Of a stretch of 64,000 bases of DNA, positions 45,994 to 58,835 are shown piece by piece; the first letter of the stretch is position 1, and each line of letters opens with the position of its first letter. The notes below the pieces were generated by a model. The model made no database searches, was not told where the DNA came from, and saw nothing but the letters and a program-made list of their open reading frames with translations. The DNA is from Castanea sativa. Its lineage: Eukaryota > Streptophyta > Magnoliopsida > Fagales > Fagaceae. The position numbers and the translations under genes were made by a program. Where the stretch lies: positions 22,260,390 to 22,324,389 of the forward strand of contig NC_134016.1 in assembly GCF_040712315.1 (NCBI RefSeq), read 5' to 3'.

Positions 45994-48900
45994 ATGGGTC
46001 GCCAAGCCTTCGTCAAGCTGATCGGCTCGATCTCTAGAGCTTCTTCTTCTTCATGGACTCAGACTCGGCAATACGCCGCCGCTGCTGCGCATCCTCCGCC
46101 GGCAGTTTTCGTGGACAAGAACACTCGTGTCATCTGCCAAGGCATCACCGGAAAGAACGGCACCTTCCACACCGAACAAGCCATCGAATACGGCACCAAA
46201 ATGGTCTCTTCTTTTCTCTCTCCCTGCTAACATTTTCTAGGGTTTTACAGACCAAATATTCTGGCTTATATATATATTTGAGTGTTTGTTTGTTTTATAC
46301 AGTTTTTTTTTCTCAATGTGATATTTGGGATTTGCAATGTCATTTCTTTCTTTGTCCAAAATTTATTTATTTTAAATTTTCTCTTTCCTTTTTCTTCTAT
46401 AAGGGGAAAAAAATCTATGATATGTTAGGCTAGCATGGATTCAGACTTCATGACAGTTACACCATTTTTATTTTATGAGAAAACATTATCATCCAGATCT
46501 TATCAACAATGATTTTATAATCAATTTTCAAGCTCAACTTATTATAAGGATTGGACTTATAAAATGAGCAATTTAGGTTTGAAACAGTAATTGAACCCTG
46601 GAGCTGAGGAAGCTTAATTGCTATCAGCAGGATTTTGCTAGAAAACCCTTTAGAGTCATTCATTATATGTTGATTTGTGCAAAAGGGCTATATTGATTTT
46701 TTTACTGCCTGCAATGTACAAGTTACAGGGCAATGCAATGGTGCAGTGTAACAATGGCTGGGTTTTGTAACAATGGCTGGGTTTTTATGCTCTTTAATGC
46801 AAGCTTTATATTGCTTGACATTACATGGAGTTGTCATGCATTGCAATTTGTATCTCATACACATGTGAGACTTGGCTTGATTATACCATGTTTGAGTGTT
46901 TATCCTTGGTTTTTAGGCTTTGTCAAATTTAACTGCAGGTTCATAGAAGGGCCACAATGGGAAGCCAGTCTTTTGTTGTGGTCTAACATTTAAGTATGCT
47001 CTTTTAAGTGCATAATTATAGCATGTATCTGGTATCATTTAGTTATGATATTTATATAATATTTAAGGTCAATATTGTTAAAAACTTTTTTACTTTTTTG
47101 AATTAGGTGGGTGGTGTAACGCCAAAGAAGGGCGGATCAGAACACTTGGGACTTCCTGTCTTCAACACGGTTGCAGAAGCAAAGGCTGAAACAAAGGCCA
47201 ATGCCTCTGTCATTTATGTTCCCCCACCTTTTGCTGCTACAGCTATTCTGGAGGCGATGGAAGCTGAGTTGGATCTTGTTGTGTGCATCACAGAGGGGAT
47301 CCCTCAGCATGATATGGTAAATAAAATTATGTTAGAAGGATTCTTTTTAAAAAGAGAATGTGTGCAGTGAAACTATAGCCCCGTTTGGTATAGTAGCTTA
47401 ACAACATGTTTTCAGTTTTTAAACAACATTACACGCATTTTCATACATTTTTTCACCCACACGTATTTCCAAAAAATACAAACAACGTTACTAGAACAAT
47501 GTTACCAAACGGCCCCTAAATTTGTTGACTATGTCATTGCAAATTACATTTCATAATTTCAAGAATGCTTGTGTATGACATGATTTGGATGAATTTCTAC
47601 TTTTTTTTTTTCAAGGAATATCTGAATATCCATTCTTTTGATGGACTGGAAATATTTTTGATTCACTTTTCTAATGAATCTCAGCTATAAAAATATTTTC
47701 ATGTACATGATTGTGATTGAATCTCTGGAAATCTTTTTAATTCTGTTAGCCAATGTCAATATTTCAATTCCTTTTTCTGGGGTTGTCTAGCTTATACAAC
47801 AAAAATTGGTTTACAACTGACTAGTCACATTTCCACGTGATATGTGTGTGTGTGTATATATATAATATTTTTATCATTTTTGATCTGTTGACATTCCTAG
47901 TTATTATAAATTGTTTTTGACCTTTCATAGTTGATTGAAAAATGGCCTTGAAGCTAGTATTTATGGTTTCAGGTACGGGTGAAGGCTGCTCTTAACAGGC
48001 AATCGAAAACTCGGTTGATTGGGCCAAACTGCCCTGGAATTATCAAGCCCGGAGAATGTAAAATTGGAATTATGCCAGGGTACATCCACAAACCTGGTCG
48101 TGTAGGAATTGTTTCCCGATCCGGTACCTTAACTTATGAAGCTGTGAGTCCTAATTTTAACCTAATGGAGAGTTTTCTTATAAGGCATTTGTAATGGTAG
48201 TTTCATGATTTATATTTTAGAAATTGACTTGATTTGGTAACTTGATTAATAATCCATGGGACCTAGGTGAGGAGCTGACATGTTCAAAATTGAATTTCTA
48301 CAGTTACAATGTTGTGTAATTTATTTTATTTATTTATTTTGATAAGTAAGAAAAATCTGTATAAATAAAACTATAGTAAAAAAGTACATAGAAAGAAAGA
48401 GAAAGAGCAAAAAAGAAAACTTAATTACAATGTTGTGTATTTTATCCTGTAATTACCTCTAATTGCCAGGTAAAAGCCCTGTGCTTGCTTATTATTTTGA
48501 ATCATTGTGCCTTTCTATCAACAAGACAATAATTCCTTGTATACCCATATGCCATATTATATGACCTACAAAAGGATAATATGATATATTTTCACCCTCC
48601 CTTAAAGTATTGTGCATCATAGTTTGATGCCCTATTGTTTATTTGATATTTATAATTATTTTACTTTGCAGGTGTTCCAAACTACAGCTGTTGGACTTGG
48701 ACAATCTACTTGTGTGGGTATAGGGGGGGATCCTTTTAATGGGACAAACTTTGTTGATTGCATTGAAAAGTTTCTAGTGGATCCACAGACAGAAGGTATA
48801 TTGATTTTTTATTTTTTGGAATATATAGTTTAGTTTTTTCTATTTCATGGTGTGGCTTGGAAGCTATGGCTGCTAGTATTCTCCTTTTCTGGGATTTCTT

Positions 48901-50128
48901 GGATAATGCCTAAATGAAGGGAGTGATTACCTTTTGGGTAATGCCTCAATTGGTGGAGTTATTGGCCTTGTTGAGATGTCATTTTAAGAAATCAGAGTAG
49001 TGTGTCTGAAATGCCATATCATTATTGGCTAATGTGGAGTGTTTGGAGGGAAAGATATGGTACAACTTTTGATGAGTTGAATAATCATTGTTTTGATTAG
49101 AATCAATATTCTAGAGATGAATGTGCAATTGATTAGAGCATGCAAGAGGTTCAATTCTTCTCTCTCTCTCTCTCTTTAAAATTCAATTCCATCAAATAAG
49201 AAATGATAAGTGATTTTAAATGGTTTCACACCATATTACCCATTAGATTTGTGAAATACTAACATTATTATTGGAAGTTTGCAGGGAGTGGAGAGGATAA
49301 GAGAAGGGGCAGGGGGGAATGCTAACATTTTGTTGTGAATTTTGACACCATATTCAACATCAGTGAGGAAATTAATGTGCAGACAATCAAATAATGATGC
49401 TTTGTGCATGTCAGGTATCGTTCTTATTGGAGAGATTGGTGGGACTGCAGAGGAGGATGCTGCTGCACTTATAAAGGTATGTATGAAATAGCCCTTCCAC
49501 CATATTTTAGAATGCTATGTTTTTTCCTTATCCATCAACATTAGAGTTATTATAGGCTGGTGGGAGAATGGCAGTAGCATCCCCCCACTTCCTCAAAAAA
49601 AAAAAAAAAAAAAAAAACCAATTCTGCCCATTCTTCCCTTTTTAACGAAAAGAAAAAAAACATTGACATGTACCGATAGCTTGCATTGTTTTCCTATGAA
49701 ATGTTGAAAGTTGCTTTGCAAATGTTGAAGAGTCCTAAGGTTTCAGCTGACAAGGATTTTTTTTAATAAATTTTATTATTGTTTTTATAGGTAAGTTACA
49801 CATGCATTTAATGGGTCTTGAACCCATGACAAAGATTCTTTTTCTATTACCTTCTTAATTTGATTGGGTGGGGGTATCTGTCATAAATTCTATTCCACAG
49901 AAGATTATCCCTATTTCTGAAATTTTGTATCTCATGGTTTCTTTAAAAAATCACATTATTATCATCAGTAAGGGTCTATTTGGTTGGAGAGATAGAAAAT
50001 AGAGAGAGTATGGAAAATAGAGAGGATAGAAAAGATTTTAGTTTCTCTCATTTGTGTTTGGTTTACTCACATGCCCCTAAAGCAATAAACTATTTTTATT
50101 AAAAAATTGTGTATGAAATTAGGGATGG

Positions 50129-50177
<49 letters not shown>

Positions 50178-53100
50178 AACCCAAAGCAGATAAAGAAAAA
50201 AAAAACCATTAAAAAAATTGAGGGAATCAGGAAAGGAAAAAAAAAGAATGAAAAGTTAGAAGTCAAGTCGTTTGGAAATACAACGTTGCACAGTTCCTAA
50301 AAAATAGAACTTTGCACAATAATAGAAAACAAAGAAGAAAAAGATACAAAAAAGAAAAAGAAAAAAAAGAAGTAGAAGAAGAGAAGAATGTTGCAGGGAC
50401 ATTTTTGTCCAAATAACTGGTCCATTTTGCTGCCTAGTTTTCCCTCCATTTTGGGGAGAAAACTTTCTAGTGGGCCCCAGGAACAAACACCTGAGCCACA
50501 CCATCTTTTTATCCTCTCCCCCGCCCAATCAAACACCCTCTAAAAAGTTTTCCCTCATTCTCTCTCGTCTTTTTTTTTTTTTTTTTCATCCTCTCTAGAA
50601 TCCACTCTACCAAGGTCTTCTCCTTGACGATGAGGGCTTAGTTTTTGGGGCTTGAAAAATTGGTGGAATATGGTGTTTGGAATTAAGGGTCCGTTTGGAT
50701 AGAGCTTATTGCTGAAAACTGAAAACTGAAAACACTGTACCAAAATAATTTTTAAATGTGTGAATAGTACTGTGGGACCCATTTTTAATAAAAAAAATTC
50801 TGTAAAGTGAAGTTTGTGGGTCCCGTAAACAGTACACGAGACCCACAGATGTACTGAAAAGTCAGCAAATGCGGTTACTGTTCATGCACAGTAGCATGAA
50901 CAGTAGCCGCTGTCCCCCCTGACCCGTGCATCAGCAGAAAAAAAAAAAAAAAAACGCAGAATCGTGGACGCTGGACGCTGGCCACTGTATCCAAACTCAG
51001 CCTAATTGTGGGTTTTTAAGGTTATAGAATTGAAGTGGTGAAAGGGGGTGCAGGTGTTTTGGTTTGGGGAGGAGTGGGTTTGTGGGTAACATTGTGAGAT
51101 AAATGATAAAGGTTGAAAAGGAAAAAAGTGGGGGGGGGGGGGGGGTGTTGGTGAGTGGTAATTTATGGGTTTTATAGGACAAAAAGAAAAGTAATTGGAT
51201 TAAATGGATAATTACAGCATCTCCAACGATGATAATTGTTTCTTTTTTGTATTTTGCTTACAATCTTATTAGTTTAGGATTTATGGGTTTTATTTTAATT
51301 GTTTTAAATAGGTGTTTACCATAATTATTTTATATGGAACATTGTATATTTTATGACATTTTTATGTCAATTTTGCTATAAAAAAGGAAAGAAAGATTTT
51401 CTAGCGTTCTAACAAAATTCAACTTTAGTAGATCCTAGGACACTCAAGATAACACCATTTTAGTCCAGAGAGACAAGTAAAACAAGGATTAAGGCCATGG
51501 ACAGTTGAACACCGTTATAGGAATTGAGTATTGAGATTTAGTTCTAGCAAAAGAGAGTACTCTCTGCTGTTGACCTTTACCCTTTGAAGAACTTGCTGGG
51601 CCACACATAATTTCTTATTTAACGTGTTCAGGAGAAGTCTACATTTCTTCTTAATGAGATTTATTACTTAACAAAAGAAGCATGTCAAGGAAAAGTGAAA
51701 CAAAGTAGTTGATTAAATTCCTGTGACCTTGAAAATGAAACATCTAAAACTTAATGGAAATATTTGGCCTTGTGCTTTTAACCTTTTATAGTGACTTTCT
51801 TCTTTTTATTCAACTTATCAGGTTTGGCTTTTTTCCTTGTATACATTTTACATCTTGTACATGACGCCTTTTTATTGTTTGATCAAGTTGTAGTTTTATT
51901 ATTATTTATAAAAAAAATTTATAGCTCATACTACTTAATTCTTTGTGGATCGTTATGTTTACTGCTGCAGCATTTCTTGCAATATGTATATCAGTGTGTA
52001 AACTGATCCTGTATTTAACAAACAGGAAAGTGGGACTGAGAAGCCTATCGTTGCATTTATTGCTGGTCTAACTGCCCCCCCTGGCCGTCGTATGGGTCAT
52101 GCTGGAGGTATAATATTTTGACAATGCTTTAATAAGTTATGTTTGATTTGAATACACTGAACTCCAGTGCATTATAATTTTGTATGAATTGATATATATG
52201 TGCATGTAACTTATGGTTGTCTTGAATGTAGTAATGCCTATAATGAAGTTCTTTTAATGTTAGGTTTTTGTGGGAGGATATATTTTAACTGTGTTTTTGA
52301 TAAATTAGTAAACTTTATTAATTAAAAGAAAAACGACACCATACGGAATATGGGAAATATACCTATCAAAAAAGTTCTTACCTATAAAAAAAAAGGGAAA
52401 TATACTTTAGGTGAATCAAGGAACAAGAGAAGTACAACTATCAAGGGAATTCAATAAGCTAGAGCCCGAAACATCATTCACATGATACAAAGAGGGGGTA
52501 GCATTCCAACCACCTCCTATACCAGTCTTAGAATACTGCCCTTTCCAACTCGGCAGCATATCCACCACCCTTCCACTGCACCCCAAACAAACAAAATACA
52601 AAGGGCCATAGCACTGTTTTCATTTGACACAGTAGCAATAAATGTTCAACGGACTCCCCATCTTGCTGACTTACACATACAGTACCATTTCACAATTAGA
52701 ACCCTCCGTCTTTGTAAATTATCAGTAGTAATGATCTTTCCCAAGGCTGTAGTCCAAGCAAAGAAAGCCACTTTGTTAGGCACTTTTACTCTTCCATGGC
52801 AAAAGGAGTTGCTGGCCCTACATTCAACACTTTATAATATGATTTAACTTCAAAAAGCTTTCCTTTTGTTGGCACCCAGCAAATTTGCATCCTTTGCATC
52901 CCTTGTTATTTTTGTTGAGGAGATCAGCTGGAAGAAATCTGCCAACATTCCTAATTCACAATCTTGCAAAGCCCTGTAAAAAGTCACTTCCCACTGAATC
53001 GGAACCCTTCCTCCAACTGATGGGTCCGATTCAGTGGTGATGCTGAGACAATTGAACTTGTAACTGTGTTGTTTGAACTCTCTGAGTTGTTACTAACCTT

Positions 53101-53187
53101 TAGATTAAACCTTTTCAAGTTAAATGTGCATTTGCCAATTTGTATATTCTTACTAACCTTTAGATTAAACCTTTTTAAGTTGATGGG

Positions 53188-53230
<43 letters not shown>

Positions 53231-53463
53231 GAGAGGTTCTATGTCCATCTAATTGTTGCATATGAAATGAAAAAAAGTATCCTTAATTGGAGCTATTTTC
53301 TTTGCTCGTCTCTGCATGTGCAGCTATTGTGTCAGGTGGGAAGGGCACGGCCCAAGATAAGATCAAGACCCTTAGAGAAGCTGGGGTTACAGTGGTAGAG
53401 TCTCCTGCAAAGATTGGTGTTACCATGCATGATGTTTTTAAGCAGAAGGGCCTTGTTAGCTAG
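45994..53463 (+). CDS. Succinyl-CoA ligase [ADP/GDP-forming] alpha subunit, mitochondrial
   Basis: Seven exons: 45994-46203, 47107-47316, 47973-48143, 48672-48795, 49415-49476, 52026-52107, 53324-53463. All borders are GT-AG and the frame is continuous, giving 332 residues, near the family's usual length. The N-terminus ([20 protein letters not shown]) is Ser/Arg-rich and lacks acidic residues, as expected of a mitochondrial presequence. The CoA-binding fold follows ([55 protein letters not shown]). The phosphohistidine loop is in exon 6-7 ([18 protein letters not shown]), with the active His. It makes ATP or GTP from succinyl-CoA in the TCA cycle, paired with a beta subunit. No stop or frameshift seen. 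Introns 2, 5 and 6 contain transposon remnants. This is the only complete host gene here. Confidence 0.97.
47377..47517. mobile_element. Small MITE in intron 2
   Basis: About 141 bp with imperfect terminal inverted repeats: left GCCCCGTTTGGTA, right TACCAAACGGCCCC. The interior is AT-rich. The CCGTTTGG terminus is typical of plant MITEs. Superfamily not settled because no clear target duplication is visible. Confidence 0.65.
49971..50539. mobile_element. Probable MITE in intron 5
   Basis: Left end AGGGTCTATTTGGTTGG and right end CCAATCAAACACCCT form imperfect inverted repeats about 570 bp apart. The interior includes the (TA)n run and purine-rich sequence. Target duplication unclear. Confidence 0.5.
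50135..50174. repeat. (TA)n microsatellite
   Basis: About twenty TA units inside the intron-5 MITE. Likely length-polymorphic. Confidence 0.9.
50687..51002. mobile_element. Tourist-like MITE in intron 5
   Basis: Left end GGGTCCGTTTGGATAGAGC, right end TGTATCCAAACTCAGCC, imperfect inverted repeats about 316 bp apart, each flanked outward by TAA, the 3-bp duplication of PIF/Harbinger-type MITEs. The interior contains GGGTCCCGTAAACAG-like GC-richer sequence and a 16-A run. A G-run of 17-18 bases lies just downstream at 51131-51147. Confidence 0.65.
52390..52835 (-). pseudogene. LINE zinc-binding (zf-RVT) remnant in intron 6
   Basis: The minus strand, in two frames, reads [20 protein letters not shown], then [15 protein letters not shown], then [12 protein letters not shown] and [11 protein letters not shown]. 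This is the zf-RVT C-terminal region of plant non-LTR retrotransposon polyproteins. Stops and frameshifts are present and the RT domain is missing. An AT-rich region to the left may be the old 3' end. Confidence 0.8.
53093..53180 (+). repeat. Direct duplication in intron 6
   Basis: ACTAACCTTTAGATTAAACC followed by TTTTYAAGTT occurs at about 53093-53121 and 53152-53180, 59 bp apart, with one base difference. Local tandem duplication shortly before the last exon. Confidence 0.85.
53190..53225. repeat. (CT)n microsatellite
   Basis: Eighteen CT units about 100 bp before the acceptor of the last exon of the succinyl-CoA ligase gene. Could lengthen the pyrimidine content near the splice site. Confidence 0.92.
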
Positions 53464-54623
53464 TTTGGTTGATTGTTTTACAATATTATATACATTTTGT
53501 TCTTGGACAATATCCAAAACGGCGTGAAATGTACACCTTGATTTTAGAACTGATCCTAATGTTGGTAGAGGTTTTGGAAAGATGAGATTTCTTTCCCTTT
53601 GGTTTTGAACCAAAGTGAATGGCATTGAATAACAACGGTCTTTATCCGGTAAGTACATTTAATGTTTTTTATTTTAATTAATGGTAGTTTTGTTACATTG
53701 AGGGTGTTTTAGCAAAATAATCCGATTTAACTCTTTGGATTTTTACTTCATATGGAACCTTGTAATAAGTTGTTGACAAAGGACAGTTTCTTTCCAAACA
53801 TGTTGGATTGCATTTTTTTTTTTTTATTTTTTAAAGTGTACGTGCAATTTTATTTAAATCAGATGTTATTTACTCTTTATACATAAATGATACATAAACT
53901 CATTTTTTATGCATAATTAAAGCTATAAAAACTTGGAATTTAAACATTTAATTGATAATGTGATTGCTGATATTTGATTTTTTTGAAATTTTGCAAGCAG
54001 AGTGTAATATGAAAATATATTCTAACAGTGTATTTGTTAAAATTCACATCCATATAAGGGCAGTTTGAAACTTTGTAATTTTTCTATCATTGTTGATTTT
54101 TATTTTTTATGTTATACTAGATTAAAATCGGTGTTGGTGGAATTGATATAATAAGTTTCGAATGATTTTGTAACTGAAAGTTTCCCACGCATATATTTGT
54201 ATTATTAATTTTTAGATCTCAGATTCTAATCAACCCTGTGGCTGGTCAAAATAGTTTCTCAAATACCAAGAGTTCTGTAGTTTAATTGCTTCGCATATTT
54301 TAATGTTTTCAAGAGACCTAACTCCACTTAATAATGATATGTGTGTGTGTTTTGAATTTCTTTTTGCCATTGTATTTAAAAAAGGTTAATTAACTTGATT
54401 GCATTAAACTCACCTGTTTTTGAAATTGTTTTAAAATTACCTGCATATGGTTTTAAAAGTGTCATTTTATCCACTTAAAATCATCTCTCTAGATTTATGT
54501 AACTCATCTAGTCACTTTTACCGTTAAATAAATAAATAAAAGATCTAAAAGTGGGTTTTTTAAAAATCAAGAACAAAGAATGTACTTGAAAGAGCTAACC
54601 CATTTAGATTTGGGAAAAAAATT
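53464..54623. other. 3' UTR and downstream flank of the succinyl-CoA ligase gene
   Basis: The first few hundred bases are probably 3' UTR. Beyond about 53800 the sequence is AT-rich with a T-run at 53813-53825. No further gene seen. Confidence 0.5.
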
Positions 54624-54957
54624 GGCATTTACCACCTAATTTACAAATTATGCAAAAAAAAAATTTACGTTTTGAAGCTATTTAGCAAAATGTCCATGTT
54701 TTTTAAACTCGATTTTAACAAAATCGAGTTACAGGTAGAACTCGACGTTAGTAATATTCTATGCATATTTTGCCACTTAAATTTTTTATAAAATTTAATG
54801 GAATTGAATATTGCATAGAACTCAATTTTGAGGATATCGGGCTTTACATATAACTTGATTTTGTTAAAATCGAGTTTAAAAAAACAATAGCATTGTGCTA
54901 AATAGTTTCAAAACAAGGACCTTTTGGTGTATAATTTGTAAAATAGGGTCAAAAGCC
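54624..54957. mobile_element. 334-bp MITE with long TIRs and ACTCGATTTT hairpins
   Basis: The ends are inverted repeats of about 110 bp with several mismatches: left GGCATTTACCACCTAATTTA, right (in reverse) GGCTTTTGACCCTATTTTA, both leading to AGCTATTTAGCA/AACTATTTAGCA and to AAACTCGATTTTAACAAAAT. Each arm thus contains its own small palindrome, CTCGATTTT...AAAATCGAG. AAATT flanks both sides, a possible 5-bp duplication, though A/T richness makes it weak. The hairpin core matches that of the MULE ends at 40617 and 45200, so this may be a deletion derivative of a related family. Confidence 0.75.
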
Positions 54958-55811
54958 AAATTTTCCCTTCAGATTTGAGCTCAAATATTGCATTTTCATG
55001 GGGAGTATGAAAAGAGCTAAAATGACTTTCTCTCCTATCTGCTATCTGCAGGTTGCCGCAACAATTAATAAATTTACATTCAGCCAAAAAATAATAATAA
55101 TAATAAATTTACAAAAAAATCTATTTTGCGAATGGGCAAAGGACAATATCAAGAGATTTGGGACCAATTGGGCACCTGGGGTCCACTTAAAAGGAGGTAC
55201 TGTAAATGATGGAGAGAATCTTGGGCATTTGATGGTGGAAGCAGCGTAAACAAAGAATCAATTTCACTTTCTGAAATAACAAAAGCAAAACTGAAAGGCT
55301 TTTTGACAATATGAGTATTAAAAGCCTCATTTTTCCCCGATTAAATCAAAGAACCTATAAACAAAATTAAGAAAAAATACCTTTTAGTTTTGCATAAAAG
55401 AAATAAATAACTTCCACAAAAATGCAAACAAAATACAAATGCATATATATATCAAACCCAAAAACATTTAATAGGGTGTCAACGAAAGTCCCTCTGAAGG
55501 TTAAGTCAATGATTGAATGATCTCTACTAACTCAAGTATGAGAGCTAGGAAATTACATGTAACTTTTGATGTTTATATAGTAATATAGAGCTGATCAAGC
55601 TCCCGTGAATGTAGAGTTTTTCCTTATAGGGAGTGCATAGAGTTAATGCCCCAAGATCTTTGGGCTTAACTTCCCATATTTGGAGGATTAGAATATGAAG
55701 AAGGATATTTGGGCATGGTGTGCAAGTTCTTTCCATATGTGGATAGTTGGGTGGAGAATATGCAAGATGATGTGTAAGGTTGAGTACAATGGATCATTTG
55801 CCAGAAGGTAT
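54958..55811. other. Noncoding spacer
   Basis: No gene supported. An (AAT)n stretch lies at about 55089-55108. The last 300 bp may belong to the damaged gypsy element to the right. Confidence 0.4.
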
Positions 55812-55993
55812 TGTGGTGGTCCTTCTTATGTTTCGGGCTGGATTGCTCTTGATGTACCCTAGCTCATAATTTTGGGGTAGGAGAGTCAAGACTGGCCTAA
55901 CAGAAACTCACCTTAGACTAGCTTGTGCGCAAGTTGGGCCCTCCCTATGCTGAAGCGCCTTGGCAGGAACCTTGAACGTATCATGTGCTCACA
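55812..55993. repeat. 182-bp TG...CA direct repeat, left copy
   Basis: TGTGGTGGTCC...GTGCTCACA. The copy at 58654-58835 is the same length, has the same ends and shares segments such as CAAGTTGGGCCCTCC and AGGAACCTTGAACGTAT. Substitution differences are many. Equal length with TG...CA ends suggests short LTRs around the 2.66-kb block between them. No primer site or target duplication was found. Confidence 0.6.
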
Positions 55994-58627
55994 GGCACCA
56001 CTAATCTTGGGTGTAACCTAGGCATCTTGTTGTAGTCCCATGCAAAGACATCTCTGAACTCTTTCAATAGCAGGATCAATTCCGCTTCCCTAATAGCTTT
56101 GAACTTATGGAAATCGGTCTTGGCTTTAGTAGGTCTATGCCTATGTCAACTTCTTTTAACTTTTCTTTTGCTGTTATTTGTGCGTCTTTTTCTGTTGCAA
56201 CCTCTCTTTCACTTTCTGTGTCACTTTCTTCTTCTGAATTTTCTTAGGCCACACAGCACACTAAACTCTTATGTTGTGACCTTTGCTCGGGACCCCCTCA
56301 CGTACTACAAGTGGGTCCCGCGCACCTTCATAACTTGTAAACTATCCTGCATTTAGGTGTCTGGATCTTAACACATTGTGGCATAACACTTACCTCCGAA
56401 GTGGGCGCTTCTTTCCTTTTCTTCCTCCGCATTAGCAACTCTCTCAAGTCAGGCTTTAGGTCGTCCTGGACGTTCTCCAACCTGGGGACAAAGGTGCCTT
56501 GCAGTTTAGACACCGAACTTTCACAAGACAGTGCCCACTTGTCATAGAATATGGTTTCTACTATGTGGGCTTTTGCTTGCTCAAACGGTGACGAGTTTTC
56601 CGTTATTCGTATCATCCTGCCATTCAATCTTCCTTTCACGCATTGATGATAGATGGATGGAACTAGACGGTGCTTATGCAACCATGGTCTTCCCAAAAAT
56701 ATATGATATGAAACTTTCATTTTCACTACATGGAAGCGGACCAAGGATGCTATTAGCCCTACTTTTAGCCACAACCGTATATGGCCTATGGTATATTCAC
56801 CTCTTCTTCCGAACCCTGTTACTTCCATTGGACATCCTTAAATCTTGCTTTCTAAAATTCCTGCTGTTTGTAGCATGCTGAGTAGGATGAGATTCATTGA
56901 AGCGCCCGTATCAACTAGGGCTCTCTTAATGTGGATTTGGTTTATGAAGGGTGCCAAGTAGAAAGGCCTCTTGTGGTCTGAGTATTTTACTTCCATGTCC
57001 ACATTGCTTAAGGTAATTTTGTTGGTGTCTTGTAGGAAAGCTTTGTTAGCTTTGGTGTCCGCCGCGAGGCATTCTACTCTTGCCCCTGAGGTGATGCTTA
57101 CTAGATCCTCCGTGGCAATTCTTCGTTCGTTGGCTGTGAGTTCTAGTTGATTGAACAAGTTCTTGAACCTAGAACTTTTCTGCAAGGTGGTAATGGCTGC
57201 GATAGGCAGGGCTAGCCTTTCTTCTTCATCCTCTCTAGAATCTATGCAAATAACAACTGCTGCTACTCCTTTTCCCTTGTGGTTCAGGAGTGGGTTTCTT
57301 TGTACTTCTGGCTGGGACAGCTCAAGGTTTCCTTCTCTAATATTGCGGTGCACTAGTCTGTGGAGTGCCCAGCATTTTGCCATAGGATTTTGCACATAAT
57401 TATGCAAACGGCAGAAACGTGGGTCCCTCCGCTCTTCCTCGGTGGGTTCTCTGGAGACTTGATTGGGTTTGAAAACCCCATCTGCAATCCATTTGTCCAG
57501 GAGCACATCTAGCTCCTTTGGTGTACATAGTAGTTTCGGGAGAGTTTCATGCTTCCTCCAATCTAATTTCCTCTTTTTCTCACCAATGGATACTGCCATA
57601 GCCTGCGGCATAGATCTCCACTCCTTGGGCTTGTCAAAACTGAGTCTGACTGATTAAGCAGTCTTTCTAGCCTTTTGGAGCAATTGCGCAAATTGCAAAA
57701 TCTCCAGGTTTTCTAGGAGAGCTCTATATTCCATGATCATGTTTCCCATGCACATTTCTACCAATGTCTTCTCTTCACAGTGATCATAGCAATCAAGGGC
57801 TATGTCCCTAAACCTCTTGATGTACTCCATCAGGTCTTCACCATTCTTTTGCTTAGTTCCTTGCATACTTGCAAGCTTTACCATTTCTTCTTCGTGAAAA
57901 TACTTGGTGCAGAACATGTCTACCATATCATCTTATGTCAAGATTGACCCTGGCTTCAAGCTAGTGTACCAAGTGTACGCTCGGTCACATATGGATTAAG
58001 AAAACTCCCGAAAACACAAATACTCATCTACTACATAGGGACCAAGGGTGTCAATAAACTTACTTATGTGCTCAACAACACTTCCTCTTCTGCCATTGTA
58101 TTGTGCGAAATTTCGCTGCTCATATCTCTCAGGATATGGCTTGCTGAGTATCCTTAGAGGCTTTGGAGGCCTTTATGCATGGAACCTTTCTTTGGGCGCC
58201 TTGGTCCTTTCCTGCTCCAAAAGTGCTGCCACTTCGACCATTGTTACAAAACGCTATACTGCGTTTTGTGGGCCATCGCCTACAAGGGTTTATTCCTTAT
58301 CTGACGCATGATTTAGGTCATGTTGACTTCCTTTCTCTTTCATCTTTTCCACCTTTTTCTGGTGAATCTCTTCCATTAGTTGCTGTTGGGAATGCTGCAC
58401 AGATTGCAGCACCTTGATTAAAAATTTGGTATTGTTAGCAGGGATTCTTTGCTGCTGCGGCCCAGCTCCCGTTCCATTAACACCTTTCGCCTGATTAGGT
58501 TGGCGGGGCATGGCGTGGCTAGCCTCGATTCCATATGTGAGGGTACAGTACTCATATTTCGCGTCATCTTTAATCTCAGGGGTATAACTTGCAAGGGCTT
58601 TATTTTCTTTTCCTGTCTTTTTCCCAA
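55994..58627 (-). pseudogene. Ty3/gypsy gag-protease remnant, pol deleted
   Basis: Minus-strand frames give a Gln-rich N-terminal part (58511-58290), a gag capsid piece (MVDMFCTKYFHEEEMVKLAS, MEYIKRFRDIALDCYDHC; 57926-57654), a linker with KPNQVSREPTEEERRDPRFC, and a protease with RALVDTGASMNLI near 56890, the active DTGA intact. GRPWLHKHRLVPSIYHQCVK follows at about 56675. The frame reaches the stretch just before RT (ELILLLKEFRDVFAWDYNKM, near 56050) and is cut off at the left 182-bp repeat. RT, RNase H and integrase are absent. Several stops, such as the one at 57654, break it. Confidence 0.8.
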
Positions 58628-58653
58628 CTCCCTAGTGAAGTTGTCAATTTAAA

Positions 58654-58835
58654 TGTGGTGGGCCTTTTTGTGTTTCGAGTTGGATCACACTTGTTGTGCC
58701 ATGGCCCGTAATTCTAGTGTAAGAGAGTCGGGACTGGCCTAATTGAAACTCACCTTAGGCCAACTTATGGACAAGTTGGGCCCTCCTTATGCTGACACAC
58801 CCTAGTAGGAACCTTGAACGTATTACGTGCTCACA
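58654..58835. repeat. 182-bp TG...CA direct repeat, right copy
   Basis: TGTGGTGGGCC...GTGCTCACA, partner of 55812-55993. Lies immediately beyond the N-terminal gag-like sequence of the minus-strand gypsy remnant, where a 5' LTR would be expected. Confidence 0.6.
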
